Assembly (NCBI GenBank): GCA_963555705.1
Contig: OY743171.1
Span: 27,088,852-27,152,851 of the forward strand
DNA from: Ligustrum vulgare
Taxonomy: Eukaryota; Streptophyta; Magnoliopsida; Lamiales; Oleaceae
Direction: 5' to 3'
Length of the DNA: 64,000 bases
The position numbers and the translations under genes are program-made. Positions 46,801 through 61,800 of this stretch are shown piece after piece. Position 1 is the first letter of the stretch. Every line of letters begins with the position of its first letter. Under the pieces are notes generated by a model. It had not been told where the DNA came from. It was given only the letters and a program-made list of their open reading frames with translations, and did not search any database.

Positions 46801-49800
46801 TTGGAGAGAACCGTGGAAGTCCAAAAATTGTTCCTGAAAAGGGAGTTCCAAATCCTAAGGGTTTATTATACTAAAAAAAAAATAGTCTCAATTTCTAATT
46901 GAAAAAAAATTGATTCACAATACATGCGGGTTTTCAATTTCAAATTGCATCCCTTGGTCGTCTTAGACCATAATTTTGACTCCATCCTTCTTCCCACATA
47001 TCATTTCTTATATAATGTCCTTTTGACACGTTTTGAAAACTCTTGTGTGGTTTGAATAATGTCTTTCTTCACGTGGTTGTACTTTTATTAAGTAGTGCAT
47101 TATTCACGTAGTTGTACTTTTTCTAAGTAGTGCATTCTCTCGGTGTTTTTATCATAGCTTATTCTACCAATGAACCATTTCAATTGTCTAAAGTGTATTG
47201 GAGAGAACAGTGGAAGTCCAAAAATTATTCCTGAAAAGGGAGTTCCCAATCCTAAGGGTTTATTATACTAAAAAAAATAGTCTCAATTTCTAATTGAAAA
47301 AAAATTGATTCACAATACTTGCGGGTTTTCAATTTCAAATTGCATCCCTTGGTCGTCTTCGACCACAATTTTGACTCCATCCTTCTCTTCCCACATATCA
47401 TTTCTTATACAATGCCCTTTTGACACGTTTTGAAAACTCTTGCGTGGTTTGAATAATGTCTTTCTTCACGTGGTTGCACTTTTATTAAGTAGTGCATTAT
47501 TCTCTTTGTGTCTTAATCATAGCTTATTCTACCAACGAACGATTTCAATTGTCTAAATTGCATTGAAAGGAACACTGAAAGCCCCAAAACTATTCTTGAA
47601 AACAGAATTCCAAATCCAAAGGGTTTCTACTCAAAAAAGAGTCTCAATCTCTAACTTAAAAAATCTGACTCAAAAATTGCATCCCCTGGTCTTCGTCGAC
47701 CATAATTTTTCCTCCAACCTTCTTCCCACATATCATTTCTTTTATAATGCCATTTTTAACATGTTCTTGCAGTCTTGTCTGGTACGAATAATGTCTTTCT
47801 TCACGTAGTTGTACTTTTTCTAAGTAGTGCATTCTCTCGGTGTTTTTATCATTGCTTATTCTACCAATGAACCATTTCAATTGTCCAAAGTGTATTGGAG
47901 AGAACCGTGGAAGTCCTAAAATTATTCCTGAAAAGGGAGTTCCAAATCCTAAGGGTTTATTATACTAAAAAAAAAATAGTCTCAATTTCTAATTGAAAAA
48001 AAATTGATTCACAATACTTGCGGGTTTTCAATTTCAAATTGCATCCCTTGGTCGTCTTAGACCATAATTTTGACTCCATCCTTCTTCCCACATATCATTT
48101 CTTATATAATGCCCTATTGACACGTTTTGAAAACTCTTGTGTGGTTTGAATAATGTCTTTCTTCACGTGGTTGTACTTTTATTAAGTAGTGCATTATTCA
48201 CATAGTTGTACTTTTTCTAAGTAGTGCATTCTCTCGGTGTTTTTATCATAGCTTATTCTACCAATTCACCATTTCAATTGTCCAAAGTGTATTGGAGAGA
48301 ACAGTGGAAGTCCAAAAATTATTCCTGAAAAGGGAGTTCCCAATCCTAAGGGTTTATTATACTAAAAAAAATAGTCTCAATTTCTAATTGAAAAAAAATT
48401 GATTCACAATACATGCGGGTTTTCAATTTCAGATTGCATCCCTTGGTCGTCTTAGACCATAATTTTGACTCCATCCTTCTCTTCCCACATATCATTTCTT
48501 ATACAATGCCCTTTTGACACGTTTTGAAAACTCTTGTGTGGTTTGAATAATGTCTTTCTTCACGTGGTTGCACTTTTATTAAGTAGTGCATTATTCTCTT
48601 TGTGTCTTAATCATAGCTTATTCTACCAACGAACGATTTCAATTGTCTAAATTGCATTGAAAGGAACACTGAAAGCCCCAAAACTATTCTTGAAAACAGA
48701 ATTCCAAATCCAAAGGGTTTCTACTCAAAAAAGAGTCTCAATCTCTAACTTAAAAAATCTGACTCAAAAATTGCATCCCCTGGTCTTCGTCGACCATAAT
48801 TTTTCCTCCAACCTTCTTCCCACATATCATTTCTTTTATAATGCCATTTTTAACATGTTCTTGCAGTCTTGTCTGGTACGAATAATGTCTTTCTTCACGT
48901 AGTTGTACTTTTTCTAAGTAGTGCATTCTCTCGGTGTTTTTATCATTGCTTATTCTACCAATGAACCATTTCAATTGTCCAAAGTGTATTGGAGAGAACC
49001 GTGGAAGTCCAAAAATTATTCCTGAAAAGGGAGTTCCAAATCCTAAGGGTTTATTATACTAAAAAAAAAAATAGTCTCAATTTCTAATTGAAAAAAAATT
49101 GATTCACAATACTTGCGGGTTTTCAATTTCAAATTGCATCCCTTGGTCGTCTTAAACCATAATTTTGACTCCATCCTTCTCTTCCCACATATCATTTCTT
49201 ATACAATGCCCTTTTGACACGTTTTGAAAACTCTTGTGTGGTTTGAATAATGTCTTTCTTCACGTGGTTGTACTTTTATTAAGTAGTGCATTATTCACGT
49301 AGTTGTACTTTTTCTAAGTAGTGCATTCTCTCGGTGTTTTTATCATAGATTATTCTACCAATGAACCATTTCAATTGTCCAAAGTGTATTGGAGAGAACA
49401 GTGGAAGTCCAAAAATTATTCCTGAAAAGGGAGTTCCCAATCCTAAGGGTTTATTATACTAAAAAAAATAGTCTCAATTTCTAATTGAAAAAAAATTGAT
49501 TCACAATACATGCGGGTTTTCAATTTCAGATTGCATCCCTTGGTCGTCTTAGACCATAATTTTGACTCCATCCTTCTCTTCCCACATATCATTTCTTATA
49601 CAATGCCCTTTTGACACGTTTTGAAAACTCTTGTGTGGTTTGAATAATGTCTTTCTTCACGTGGTTGTACTTTTATTAAGTAGTGCATTATTCTCTTGGT
49701 GTCTTAATCATAGCTTATTCTACCAACGAACGATTTCAATTGTCTAAATTGCATTGAAAGGAACACTGAAAGCCCAAAAACTATTCTTGAAAACAGAATT

Positions 49801-52800
49801 CCAAATCCAAAGGGTTTCTACTCAAAAAAAGAGTCTCAATCTCTAACTTAAAAAATCTGACTCAAAAATTGAGTCCCCAGGTCTTCGTCGACCATAATTT
49901 TTCCTCCAACCTTCTTCCCACATATCATTTCTTTTATAATGCCATTTTTAACATGTTCTTGCAGTCTTATCTGGTACGAATAATGTCTTTCTTCACGTAG
50001 TTGTACTTTTTCTAAGTATTGCATTCTCTAGGTGTTTTTATAATTGCTTATTCTACCAATTCACCATTTCAATTGTCCAAAGTGTATTGGAGAGAACCGT
50101 GGAAGTCCAAAAATTATTCCTGAAAAGGGAGTTCCAAATCCTAAGGGTTTATTATACTAAAAAAAAAAATAGTCTCAATTTCTAATTGAAAAAAAATTGA
50201 TTCACAATACATGCGGGTTTTCAATTTCAAATTGCATCCCTTGGTCGTCTTAGACCATAATTTTGACTCCATCCTTCTTCCCACATATAATTTCTTATAT
50301 AATCTCCTTTTGACACGTTTTGAAAACTCTTGTGTGGTTTGAATAATGTCTTTCTTCACGTGGTTGTACTTTTATTAAGTAGTGCATTATTCACGTAGTT
50401 GTACTTTTTCTAAGTAGTGCATTCTCTCGGTGTTTTTATCATAGCTTATTCTACCAATGAACCATTTCAATTGTCTAAAGTGTATTGGAGAGAACAGTGG
50501 AAGTCCAAAAATTATTCCTGAAAAGGGAGTTCCCAATCCTAAGGGTTTATTATACTAAAAAAAATAGTCTCAATTTCTAATTGAAAAAAAATTGATTCAC
50601 AATACTTGCGGGTTTTCAATTTCAAATTGCATCCCTTGGTCGTCTTCGACCAAAATTTTGACTCCATCCTTCTCTTCCCACATATCATTTCTTATACAAT
50701 GCCCTTTTGACACGTTTTGAAAACTCTTGCGTGGTTTGAATAATGTCTTTCTTCACGTGGTTGCACTTTTATTAAGTAGTGCATTATTCTCTTTGTGTCT
50801 TAATCATAGCTTATTCTACCAACGAACGATTTCAATTGTCTAAATTGCATTGAAAGGAACACTGAAAGCCCCAAAACTATTCTTGAAAACAGAATTCCAA
50901 ATCCAAAGGGTTTCTACTCAAAAAAGAGTCTCAATCTCTAACTTAAAAAATCTGACTCAAAAATTGCATCCCCTGGTCTTCGTCGACCATAATTTTTCCT
51001 CCAACCTTCTTCCCACATATCATTTCTTTTATAATGCCATTTTTAACATGTTCTTGCAGTCTTGTCTGGTACGAATAATGTCTTTCTTCACGTAGTTGTA
51101 CTTTTTCTAAGTAGTGCATTCTCTCGGTGTTTTTATCATTGCTTATTCTACCAATGAACCATTTCAATTGTCCAAAGTGTATTGGAGAGAACCGTGGAAG
51201 TCCAAAAATTATTCCTGAAAAGGGAGTTCCAAATCCTAAGGGTTTATTATACTAAAAAAAAAAATAGTCTCAATTTCTAATTGAAAAAAAATTGATTCAC
51301 AATACATGCGGGTTTTCAATTTCAAATTGCATCCCTTGGTCGTCTTAGACCATAATATTGACTCCATCCTTCTCTTCCCACATATCATTTCTTATACAAT
51401 GCCCTTTTGACACGTTTTGAAAACTCTTGTGTGGTTTGAATAATGTCTTTCTTCACGTGGTTGTACTTTTATTAAGTAGTGCATTATTCACGTAGTTGTA
51501 CTTTTTCTAAGTAGTGCATTCTCTCGGTGTTTTTATCATAGATTATTCTACCAATGAACCATTTCAATTGTCTAAAGTGTATTGGAGAGAACAGTGGAAG
51601 TCCAAAAATTATTCCTGAAAAGGGAGTTCCCAATCCTAAGGGTTTATTATACTAAAAAAAATAGTCTCAATTTCTAATTGAAAAAAAATTGATTCACAAT
51701 ACTTGCGGGTTTTCAATTTCAAATTGCATCCCTTGGTCGTCTTCGACCACAATTTTGACTCCATCCTTCTCTTCCCACATATCATTTCTTATACAATGCC
51801 CTTTTGACACGTTTTGAAAACTCTTGCGTGGTTTGAATAATGTCTTTCTTCACGTGGTTGCACTTTTATTAAGTAGTGCATTATTCTCTTGGTGTCTTAA
51901 TCATAGCTTATTCTACCAACGAGCGATTTCAATTGTCTAAATTGCATTGAAAGGAACACTGAAAGTCCCAAAACTATTCTTGAAAACAGAATTCCAAATC
52001 CAAAGGGTTTCTACTCAAAAAAAGAGTCTCAATCTCTAACTTAAAAAATCTGACTCAAAAATTGCATCCTCTGGTCTTCGTCGACCATAATTTTTCCTCC
52101 AACCTTCTTCCCACATATCATTTCTTTTATAATGCCATTTTTAACATGTTCTTGCAGTCTTGTCTGGTACGAATAATGTCTTTCTTCACGTAGTTGTACT
52201 TTTTCTAAGTAGTGCATTCTCTCGGTGTTTTTATCATTGCTTATTCTACCAATGAACCATTTCAATTGTCCAAAGTGTATTGGAGAGAACCGTGGAAGTC
52301 CTAAAATTATTCCTGAAAAGGGAGTTCCAAATCCTAAGGGTTTATTATACTAAAAAAAAAATAGTCGCAATTTCTAATTGAAAAAAAATTGATTCACAAT
52401 ACTTGCGGGTTTTCAATTTCAAATTGCATCCCTTGGTCGTCTTAGACCATAATTTTGACTCCATCCTTCTTCCCACATATCATTTCTTATATAATGCCCT
52501 TTTGACACGTTTTGAAAACTCTTGTGTGGTTTGAATAATGTCTTTCTTCACGTGGTTGTACTTTTATTAAGTAGTGCATTATTCACATAGTTGTACTTTT
52601 TCTAAGTAGTGCATTCTCTCGGTGTTTTTATCATAGCTTATTCTACCAATTCACCATTTCAATTGTCCAAAGTGTATTGGAGAGAACAGTGGAAGTCCAA
52701 AAATTATTCCTGAAAAGGGAGTTCCCAATCCTAAGGGTTTATTATACTAAAAAAAATAGTCTCAATTTCTAATTGAAAAAAAATTGATTCACAATACATG

Positions 52801-55800
52801 CGGGTTTTCAATTTCAGATTGCATCCCTTGGTCGTCTTAGACCATAATTTTGACTCCATCCTTCTCTTCCCACATATCATTTCTTATACAATGCCCTTTT
52901 GACACGTTTTGAAAACTCTTGTGTGGTTTGAATAATGTCTTTCTTCACGTGGTTGTACTTTTATTAAGTAGTGCATTATTCTCTTGGTGTCTTAATCATA
53001 GCTTATTCTACCAACGAACGATTTCAATTGTCTAAATTGCATTGAAAGGAACACTGAAAGCCCAAAAACTATTCTTGAAAACAGAATTCCAAATCCAAAG
53101 GGTTTCTACTCAAAAAAAGAGTCTCAATCTCTAACTTAAAAAATCTGACTCAAAAATTGAGTCCCCAGGTCTTCGTCGACCATAATTTTTCCTCCAACCT
53201 TCTTCCCACATATCATTTCTTTTATAATGCCATTTTTAACATGTTCCTGCAGTCTTTTCTGGTATGAATAATGTCTTTCTTCTCGTAGTTGTACTTTTTC
53301 TAAGTAGTGCATTCTCTCGGTGTTTTTATCATTGCTTATGCTACCAATGAACCATTTCAATTGTCCAAAGTGTATTGGAGAGAACCGTGGAAGTCCCAAA
53401 ATTATTCCTGAAAAGGGAGTTCCAAATCCTAAGGGTTTATTATACTAAAAAAAAAAATAGTCTCAATTTCTAATTGAAAAAAAATTGATTCACAATACAT
53501 GCGGGTTTTCAATTTCAAATTGCATCCCTTGGTCGTCTTAGACCATAATTTTGACTCCATCCTTCTTCCCACATATCATTTCTTATATAATGTCCTTTTG
53601 ACACGTTTTGAAAACTCTTGTGTGGTTCGAATAATGTCTTTCTTCACGTGGTTGTATTTTTATTAAGTAGTGCATTATTCACGTAGTTGTACTTTTTCTA
53701 AGTAGTGCATTCTCTCGGTGTTTTTATCATAGCTTATTCTACCAATGAACCATTTCAATTGTCCAAAGTGTATTGGAGAGAACAGTGGAAGTCCAAAAAT
53801 TATTCCTGAAAAGGGAGTTCCCAATCCTAAGGGTTTATTATACTAAAAAAAATAGTCTCAATATCTAATTGAAAAAAAATTGATTCACAATACTTGCGGG
53901 TTTTCAATTTCAAATTGCATCCCTTGGTCGTCTTCGACCATAATTTTGACACCATCCTTCTTCCCACATATCATTTCTTATATAATTCCCATTTGACACG
54001 TTTTGAAAACTCTTGTGTGGTTTGAATAATGTCTTTCTTCACGTGGTTGTACTTTTATTAAGTAGTGCATTATTCACGTAGTTGTACTTTTTCTAAGTAG
54101 TGCATTCTCTCGGTGTTTTTATCATAGCTTATTCTACCAATTCACCATTTCAATTGTCCAAAGTGTATTGGAGAGAACAGTGGAAGTCCAAAAATTATTC
54201 CTGAAAAGGGAGTTCCCAATCCTAAGGGTTTATTATACTAAAAAAAATAGTCTCAATTTCTAATTGAAAAAAAATTGATTCACAATACATGCGGGTTTTC
54301 AATTTCAAATTGCATCCCTTGGTCGTCTTAGACCATAATTTTGACTCCATCCTTCTCTTCCCACATATCATTTCTTATACAATGCCCTTTTGACACGTTT
54401 TGAAAACTCTTGTGTGGTTTGAATAATGTCTTTCTTCACGTGGTTGTACTTTTATTAAGTAGTGCATTATTCTCTTGGTGTCTTAATCATAGCTTATTCT
54501 ACCAACGAACGATTTCAATTGTCTAAATTATATTGAAAGGAACACTGAAAGCCCAAAAACTATTCTTGAAAACAGAATTCCAAATCCAAAGGGTTTCTAC
54601 TCAAAAAAAGAGTCTCAATCTCTAACTTAAAAAATCTGACTCAAAAATTGAGTCCCCAGGTCTTCGTCGACCATAATTTTTCCTCCAACCTTCTTCCCAC
54701 ATATCATTTCTTTTATAATGCCATTTTTAACATGTTCTTGCAGTCTTATCTGGTACGAATAATGTCTTTCTTCACGTAGTTGTACTTTTTCTAAGTAGTG
54801 CATTCTCTAGGTGTTTTTATAATTGCTTATTCTACCAATTCACCATTTCAATTGTCCAAAGTGTATTGGAGAGAACCGTGGAAGTCCAAAAATTATTCCT
54901 GAAAAGGGAGTTCCAAATCCTAAGGGTTTATTATACTAAAAAAAAAAATAGTCTCAATTTCTAATTGAAAAAAAATTGATTCACAATACATGCGGGTTTT
55001 CAATTTCAAATTGCATCCCTTGGTCGTCTTAGACCATAATTTTGACTCCATCCTTCTTCCCACATATCATTTCTTATATAATGTCCTTTTGACACGTTTT
55101 GAAAACTCTTGTGTGGTTTGAATAATGTCTTTCTTCACGTGGTTGTACTTTTATTAAGTAGTGCATTATTCACGTAGTTGTACTTTTTCTAAGTAGTGCA
55201 TTCTCTCGGTGTTTTTATCATAGCTTATTCTACCAATGAACCATTTCAATTGTCTAAAGTGTATTGGAGAGAACAGTGGAAGTCCAAAAATTATTCCTGA
55301 AAAGGGAGTTCCCAATCCTAAGGGTTTATTATACTAAAAAAAATAGTCTCAATTTCTAATTGAAAAAAAATTGATTCACAATACTTGCGGGTTTTCAATT
55401 TCAAATTGCATCCCTTGGTCGTCTTCGGCCACAATTTTGACTCCATCCTTCTCTTCCCACATATCATTTCTTATACAATGCCCTTTTGACACGTTTTGAA
55501 AACTCTTGCGTGGTTTGAATAATGTCTTTCTTCACGTGGTTGCACTTTTATTAAGTAGTGCATTATTCTCTTTGTGTCTTAATCATAGCTTACTCTACCA
55601 ACGAACGATTTCAATTGTCTAAATTGCATTGAAAGGAACACTGAAAGCCCCAAAACTATTCTTGAAAACAGAATTCCAAATCCAAAGGGTTTCTACTCAA
55701 AAAAGAGTCTCAATCTCTAACTTAAAAAATCTGACTTAAAAATTGCATCCCCTGGTCTTCGTCGACCATAATTTTTCCTCCAACCTTCTTCCCACATATC

Positions 55801-58800
55801 ATTTCTTTTATAATGCCATTTTTAACATGTTATTGCAGTCTTGTCTGGTACCAATAATGTCTTTCTTCACGTAGTTGTACTTTTTCTAAGTAGTGCATTC
55901 TCTCGGTGTTTTTATCATTGCTTATTCTACCAATGAACCATTTCAATTGTCCAAAGTGTATTGGAGAGAACCGTGGAAGTCCTAAAATTATTCCTGAAAA
56001 GGGAGTTCCAAATCCTAAGGGTTTATTATACTAAAAAAAAAATAGTCTCAATTTCTAATTGAAAAAAAATTGATTCACAATACTTGCGGGTTTTCAATTT
56101 CAAATTGCATCCCTTGGTCGTCTTAGACCATAATTTTGACTCCATCCTTCTTCCCACATATCATTTCTTATATAATGCCCTTTTGACACGTTTTGAAAAC
56201 TCTTGTGTGGTTTGAATAATGTCTTTCTTCACGTGGTTGTACTTTTATTAAGTAGTGCATTATTCACGTAGTTGTACTTTTTCTAAGTAGTGCATTCTCT
56301 CGGTGTTTTTATCATAGCTTATTCTACCAATTCACCATTTCAATTGTCCAAAGTGTATTGGAGAGAACAGTGGAAGTCCAAAAATTATTCCTGAAAAGGG
56401 AGTTCCCAATCCTAAGGGTTTATTATACTAAAAAAAATAGTCTCAATTTCTAATTGAAAAAAAATTGATTCACAATACTTGCGGGTTTTCAATTTCAAAT
56501 TGCATCCCTTGGTCGTCTTCGACCATAATTTTGACACCATCCTTCTTCCCACATATCATTTCTTATATAATTCCCATTTGACACGTTTTGAAAACTCTTG
56601 TGTGGTTTGAATAATGTCTTTCTTCACGTGGTTGTACTTTTATTAAGTAGTGCATTATTCACGTAGTTGTACTTTTTCTAAGTAGTGCATTCTCTCGGTG
56701 TTTTTATCATAGCTTATTCTACCAATGAACCATTTCAATTGTCCAAAGTGTATTGGAGAGAACAGTGGAAGTCCAAAAATTATTCCTGAAAAGGGAGTTC
56801 CCAATCCTAAGGGTTTATTATACTAAAAAAAATAGTCTCAATTTCTAATTGAAAAAAAATTGATTCACAATACTTGCGGGTTTTCAATTTCAAATTGCAT
56901 CCCTTGGTCGTCTTCGACCACAATTTTGACTCCATCCTTCTCTTCCCACATATCATTTCTTATACAATGCCCTTTTGACACGTTTTGAAAACTCTTGCGT
57001 GGTTTGAATAATGTCTTTCTTCACGTGGTTGCACTTTTATTAAGTAGTGCATTATTCTCTTTGTGTCTTAATCATAGCTTACTCTACCAACGAACGATTT
57101 CAATTGTCTAAATTGCATTGAAAGGAACACTGAAAGCCCCAAAACTATTCTTGAAAACAGAATTCCAAATCCAAAGGGTTTCTACTCAAAAAAGAGTCTC
57201 AATCTCTAACTTAAAAAATCTGACTTAAAAATTGCATCCCCTGGTCTTCGTCGACCATAATTTTTCCTCCAACCTTCTTCCCACATATCATTTCTTTTAT
57301 AATGCCATTTTTAACATGTTCTTGCAGTCTTGTCTGGTACCAATAATGTCTTTCTTCACGTAGTTGTACTTTTTCTAAGTAGTGCATTCTCTCGGTGTTT
57401 TTATCATTGCTTATTCTACCAATGAACCATTTCAATTGTCCAAAGTGTATTGGAGAGAACCGTGGAAGTCCTAAAATTATTCCTGAAAAGGGAGTTCCAA
57501 ATCCTAAGGGTTTATTATACTAAAAAAAAAATAGTCTCAATTTCTAATTGAAAAAAAATTGATTCACAATACTTGCGGGTTTTCAATTTCAAATTGCATC
57601 CCTTGGTCGTCTTAGACCATAATTTTGACTCCATCCTTCTTCCCACATATCATTTCTTATATAATGCCCTTTTGACACGTTTTGAAAACTCTTGTGTGGT
57701 TTGAATAATGTCTTTCTTCACGTGGTTGTACTTTTATTAAGTAGTGCATTATTCACGTAGTTGTACTTTTTCTAAGTAGTGCATTCTCTCGGTGTTTTTA
57801 TCATAGCTTATTCTACCAATTCACCATTTCAATTGTCCAAAGTGTATTGGAGAGAACAGTGGAAGTCCAAAAATTATTCCTGAAAAGGGAGTTCCCAATC
57901 CTAAGGGTTTATTATACTAAAAAAAATAGTCTCAATTTCTAATTGAAAAAAAATTGATTCACAATACTTGCGGGTTTTCAATTTCAAATTGCATCCCTTG
58001 GTCGTCTTCGACCATAATTTTGACACCATCCTTCTTCCCACATATCATTTCTTATATAATTCCCATTTGACACGTTTTGAAAACTCTTGTGTGGTTTGAA
58101 TAATGTCTTTCTTCACGTGGTTGTACTTTTATTAAGTAGTGCATTATTCACGTAGTTGTACTTTTTCTAAGTAGTGCATTCTCTCGGTGTTTTTATCATA
58201 GCTTATTCTACCAATGAACCATTTCAATTGTCCAAAGTGTATTGGAGAGAACAGTGGAAGTCCAAAAATTATTCCTGAAAAGGGAGTTCCCAATCCTAAG
58301 GGTTTATTATACTAAAAAAAATAGTCTCAATTTCTAATTGAAAAAAAATTGATTCACAATACTTGCGGGTTTTCAATTTCAAATTGCATCCCTTGGTCGT
58401 CTTCGACCACAATTTTGACTCCATCCTTCTCTTCCCACATATCATTTCTTATACAATGCCCTTTTGACACGTTTTGAAAACTCTTGCGTGGTTTGAATAA
58501 TGTCTTTCTTCACGTGGTTGCACTTTTATTAAGTAGTGCATTATTCTCTTTGTGTCTTAATCATAGCTTACTCTACCAACGAACGATTTCAATTGTCTAA
58601 ATTGCATTGAAAGGAACACTGAAAGCCCCAAAACTATTCTTGAAAACAGAATTCCAAATCCAAAGGGTTTCTACTCAAAAAAGAGTCTCAATCTCTAACT
58701 TAAAAAATCTGACTTAAAAATTGCATCCCCTGGTCTTCGTCGACCATAATTTTTCCTCCAACCTTCTTCCCACATATCATTTCTTTTATAATGCCATTTT

Positions 58801-61800
58801 TAACATGTTCTTGCAGTCTTGTCTGGTACCAATAATGTCTTTCTTCACGTAGTTGTACTTTTTCTAAGTAGTGCATTCTCTCGGTGTTTTTATCATTGCT
58901 TATTCTACCAATGAACCATTTCAATTGTCCAAAGTGTATTGGAGAGAACCGTGGAAGTCCTAAAATTATTCCTGAAAAGGGAGTTCCAAATCCTAAGGGT
59001 TTATTATACTAAAAAAAAAATAGTCTCAATTTCTAATTGAAAAAAAATTGATTCACAATACTTGCGGGTTTTCAATTTCAAATTGCATCCCTTGGTCGTC
59101 TTAGACCATAATTTTGACTCCATCCTTCTTCCCACATATCATTTCTTATATAATGCCCTTTTGACACGTTTTGAAAACTCTTGTGTGGTTTGAATAATGT
59201 CTTTCTTCACGTGGTTGTACTTTTATTAAGTAGTGCATTATTCACGTAGTTGTACTTTTTCTAAGTAGTGCATTCTCTCGGTGTTTTTATCATAGCTTAT
59301 TCTACCAATTCACCATTTCAATTGTCCAAAGTGTATTGGAGAGAACAGTGGAAGTCCAAAAATTATTCCTGAAAAGGGAGTTCCGAATCCTAAGGGTTTA
59401 TTATACTAAAAAAAATAGTCTCAATTTCTAATTGAAAAAAAATTGATTCACAATACATGCGGGTTTTCAATTTCAGATTGCATCCCTTGGTCGTCTTAGA
59501 CCATAATTTTGACTCCATCCTTCTCTTCCCACATATCATTTCTTATACAATGCCCTTTTGACACGTTTTGAAAACTCTTGTGTGGTTTGAATAATGTCTT
59601 TCTTCACGTGGTTGTACTTTTATTAAGTAGTGCATTATTCTCTTGGTGTCTTAATCATAGCTTATTCTACCAACGAACGATTTCAATTGTCTAAATTGCA
59701 TTGAAAGGAACACTGAAAGCCCAAAAACTATTCTTGAAAACAGAATTCCAAATCCAAAGGGTTTCTACTCAAAAAAAGAGTCTCAATCTCTAACTTAAAA
59801 AATCTGACTCAAAAATTGAGTCCCCAGGTCTTCGTCGACCATAATTTTTCCTCCAACCTTCTTCCCACATATCATTTCTTTTATAATGCCATTTTTAACA
59901 TGTTCTTGCAGTCTTATCTGGTACGAATAATGTCTTTCTTCACGTAGTTGTACTTTTTCTAAGTAGTGCATTCTCTAGGTGTTTTTATAATTGCTTATTC
60001 TACCAATTCACCATTTCAATTGTCCAAAGTGTATTGGAGAGAACCGTGGAAGTCCAAAAATTATTCCTGAAAAGGGAGTTCCAAATCCTAAGGGTTTATT
60101 ATACTAAAAAAAAAAATAGTCTCAATTTCTAATTGAAAAAAAATTGATTCACAATACATGCGGGTTTTCAATTTCAAATTGCATCCCTTGGTCGTCTTAG
60201 ACCATAATTTTGACTCCATCCTTCTTCCCACATATCATTTCTTATATAATGTCCTTTTGACACGTTTTGAAAACTCTTGTGTGGTTTGAATAATGTCTTT
60301 CTTCACGTGGTTGTACTTTTATTAAGTAGTGCATTATTCACGTAGTTGTACTTTTTCTAAGTAGTGCATTCTCTCGGTGTTTTTATCATAGCTTATTCTA
60401 CCAATGAACCATTTCAATTGTCTAAAGTGTATTGGAGAGAACAGTGGAAGTCCAAAAATTATTCCTGAAAAGGGAGTTCCCAATCCTAAGGGTTTATTAT
60501 ACTAAAAAAAATAGTCTCAATTTCTAATTGAAAAAAAATTGATTCACAATACTTGCGGGTTTTCAATTTCAAATTGCATCCCTTGGTCGTCTTCGACCAC
60601 AATTTTGACTCCATCCTTCTCTTCCCACATATCATTTCTTATACAATGCCCTTTTGACACGTTTTGAAAACTCTTGCGTGGTTTGAATAATGTCTTTCTT
60701 CACGTGGTTGCACTTTTATTAAGTAGTGCATTATTCTCTTTGTGTCTTAATCATAGCTTACTCTACCAACGAACGATTTCAATTGTCTAAATTGCATTGA
60801 AAGGAACACTGAAAGCCCCAAAACTATTCTTGAAAACAGAATTCCAAATCCAAAGGGTTTCTACTCAAAAAAGAGTCTCAATCTCTAACTTAAAAAATCT
60901 GACTTAAAAATTGCATCCCCTGGTCTTCGTCGACCATAATTTTTCCTCCAACCTTCTTCCCACATATCATTTCTTTTATAATGCCATTTTTAACATGTTC
61001 TTGCAGTCTTGTCTGGTACCAATAATGTCTTTCTTCACGTAGTTGTACTTTTTCTAAGTAGTGCATTCTCTCGGTGTTTTTATCATTGCTTATTCTACCA
61101 ATGAACCATTTCAATTGTCCAAAGTGTATTGGAGAGAACCGTGGAAGTCCTAAAATTATTCCTGAAAAGGGAGTTCCAAATCCTAAGGGTTTATTATACT
61201 AAAAAAAAAATAGTCTCAATTTCTAATTGAAAAAAAATTGATTCACAATACTTGCGGGTTTTCAATTTCAAATTGCATCCCTTGGTCGTCTTAGACCATA
61301 ATTTTGACTCCATCCTTCTTCCCACATATCATTTCTTATATAATGCCCTTTTGACACGTTTTGAAAACTCTTGTGTGGTTTGAATAATGTCTTTCTTCAC
61401 GTGGTTGTACTTTTATTAAGTAGTGCATTATTCACATAGTTGTACTTTTTCTAAGTAGTGCATTCTCTCGGTGTTTTTATCATAGCTTATTCTACCAATT
61501 CACCATTTCAATTGTCCAAAGTGTATTGGAGAGAACAGTGGAAGTCCAAAAATTATTCCTGAAAAGGGAGTTCCCAATCCTAAGGGTTTATTATACTAAA
61601 AAAAATAGTCTCAATTTCTAATTGAAAAAAAATTGATTCACAATACTTGCGGGTTTTCAATTTCAAATTGCATCCCTTGGTCGTCTTCGACCACAATTTT
61701 GACTCCATCCTTCTCTTCCCACATATCATTTCTTATACAATGCCCTTTTGACACGTTTTGAAAACTCTTGCGTGGTTTGAATAATGTCTTTCTTCACGTG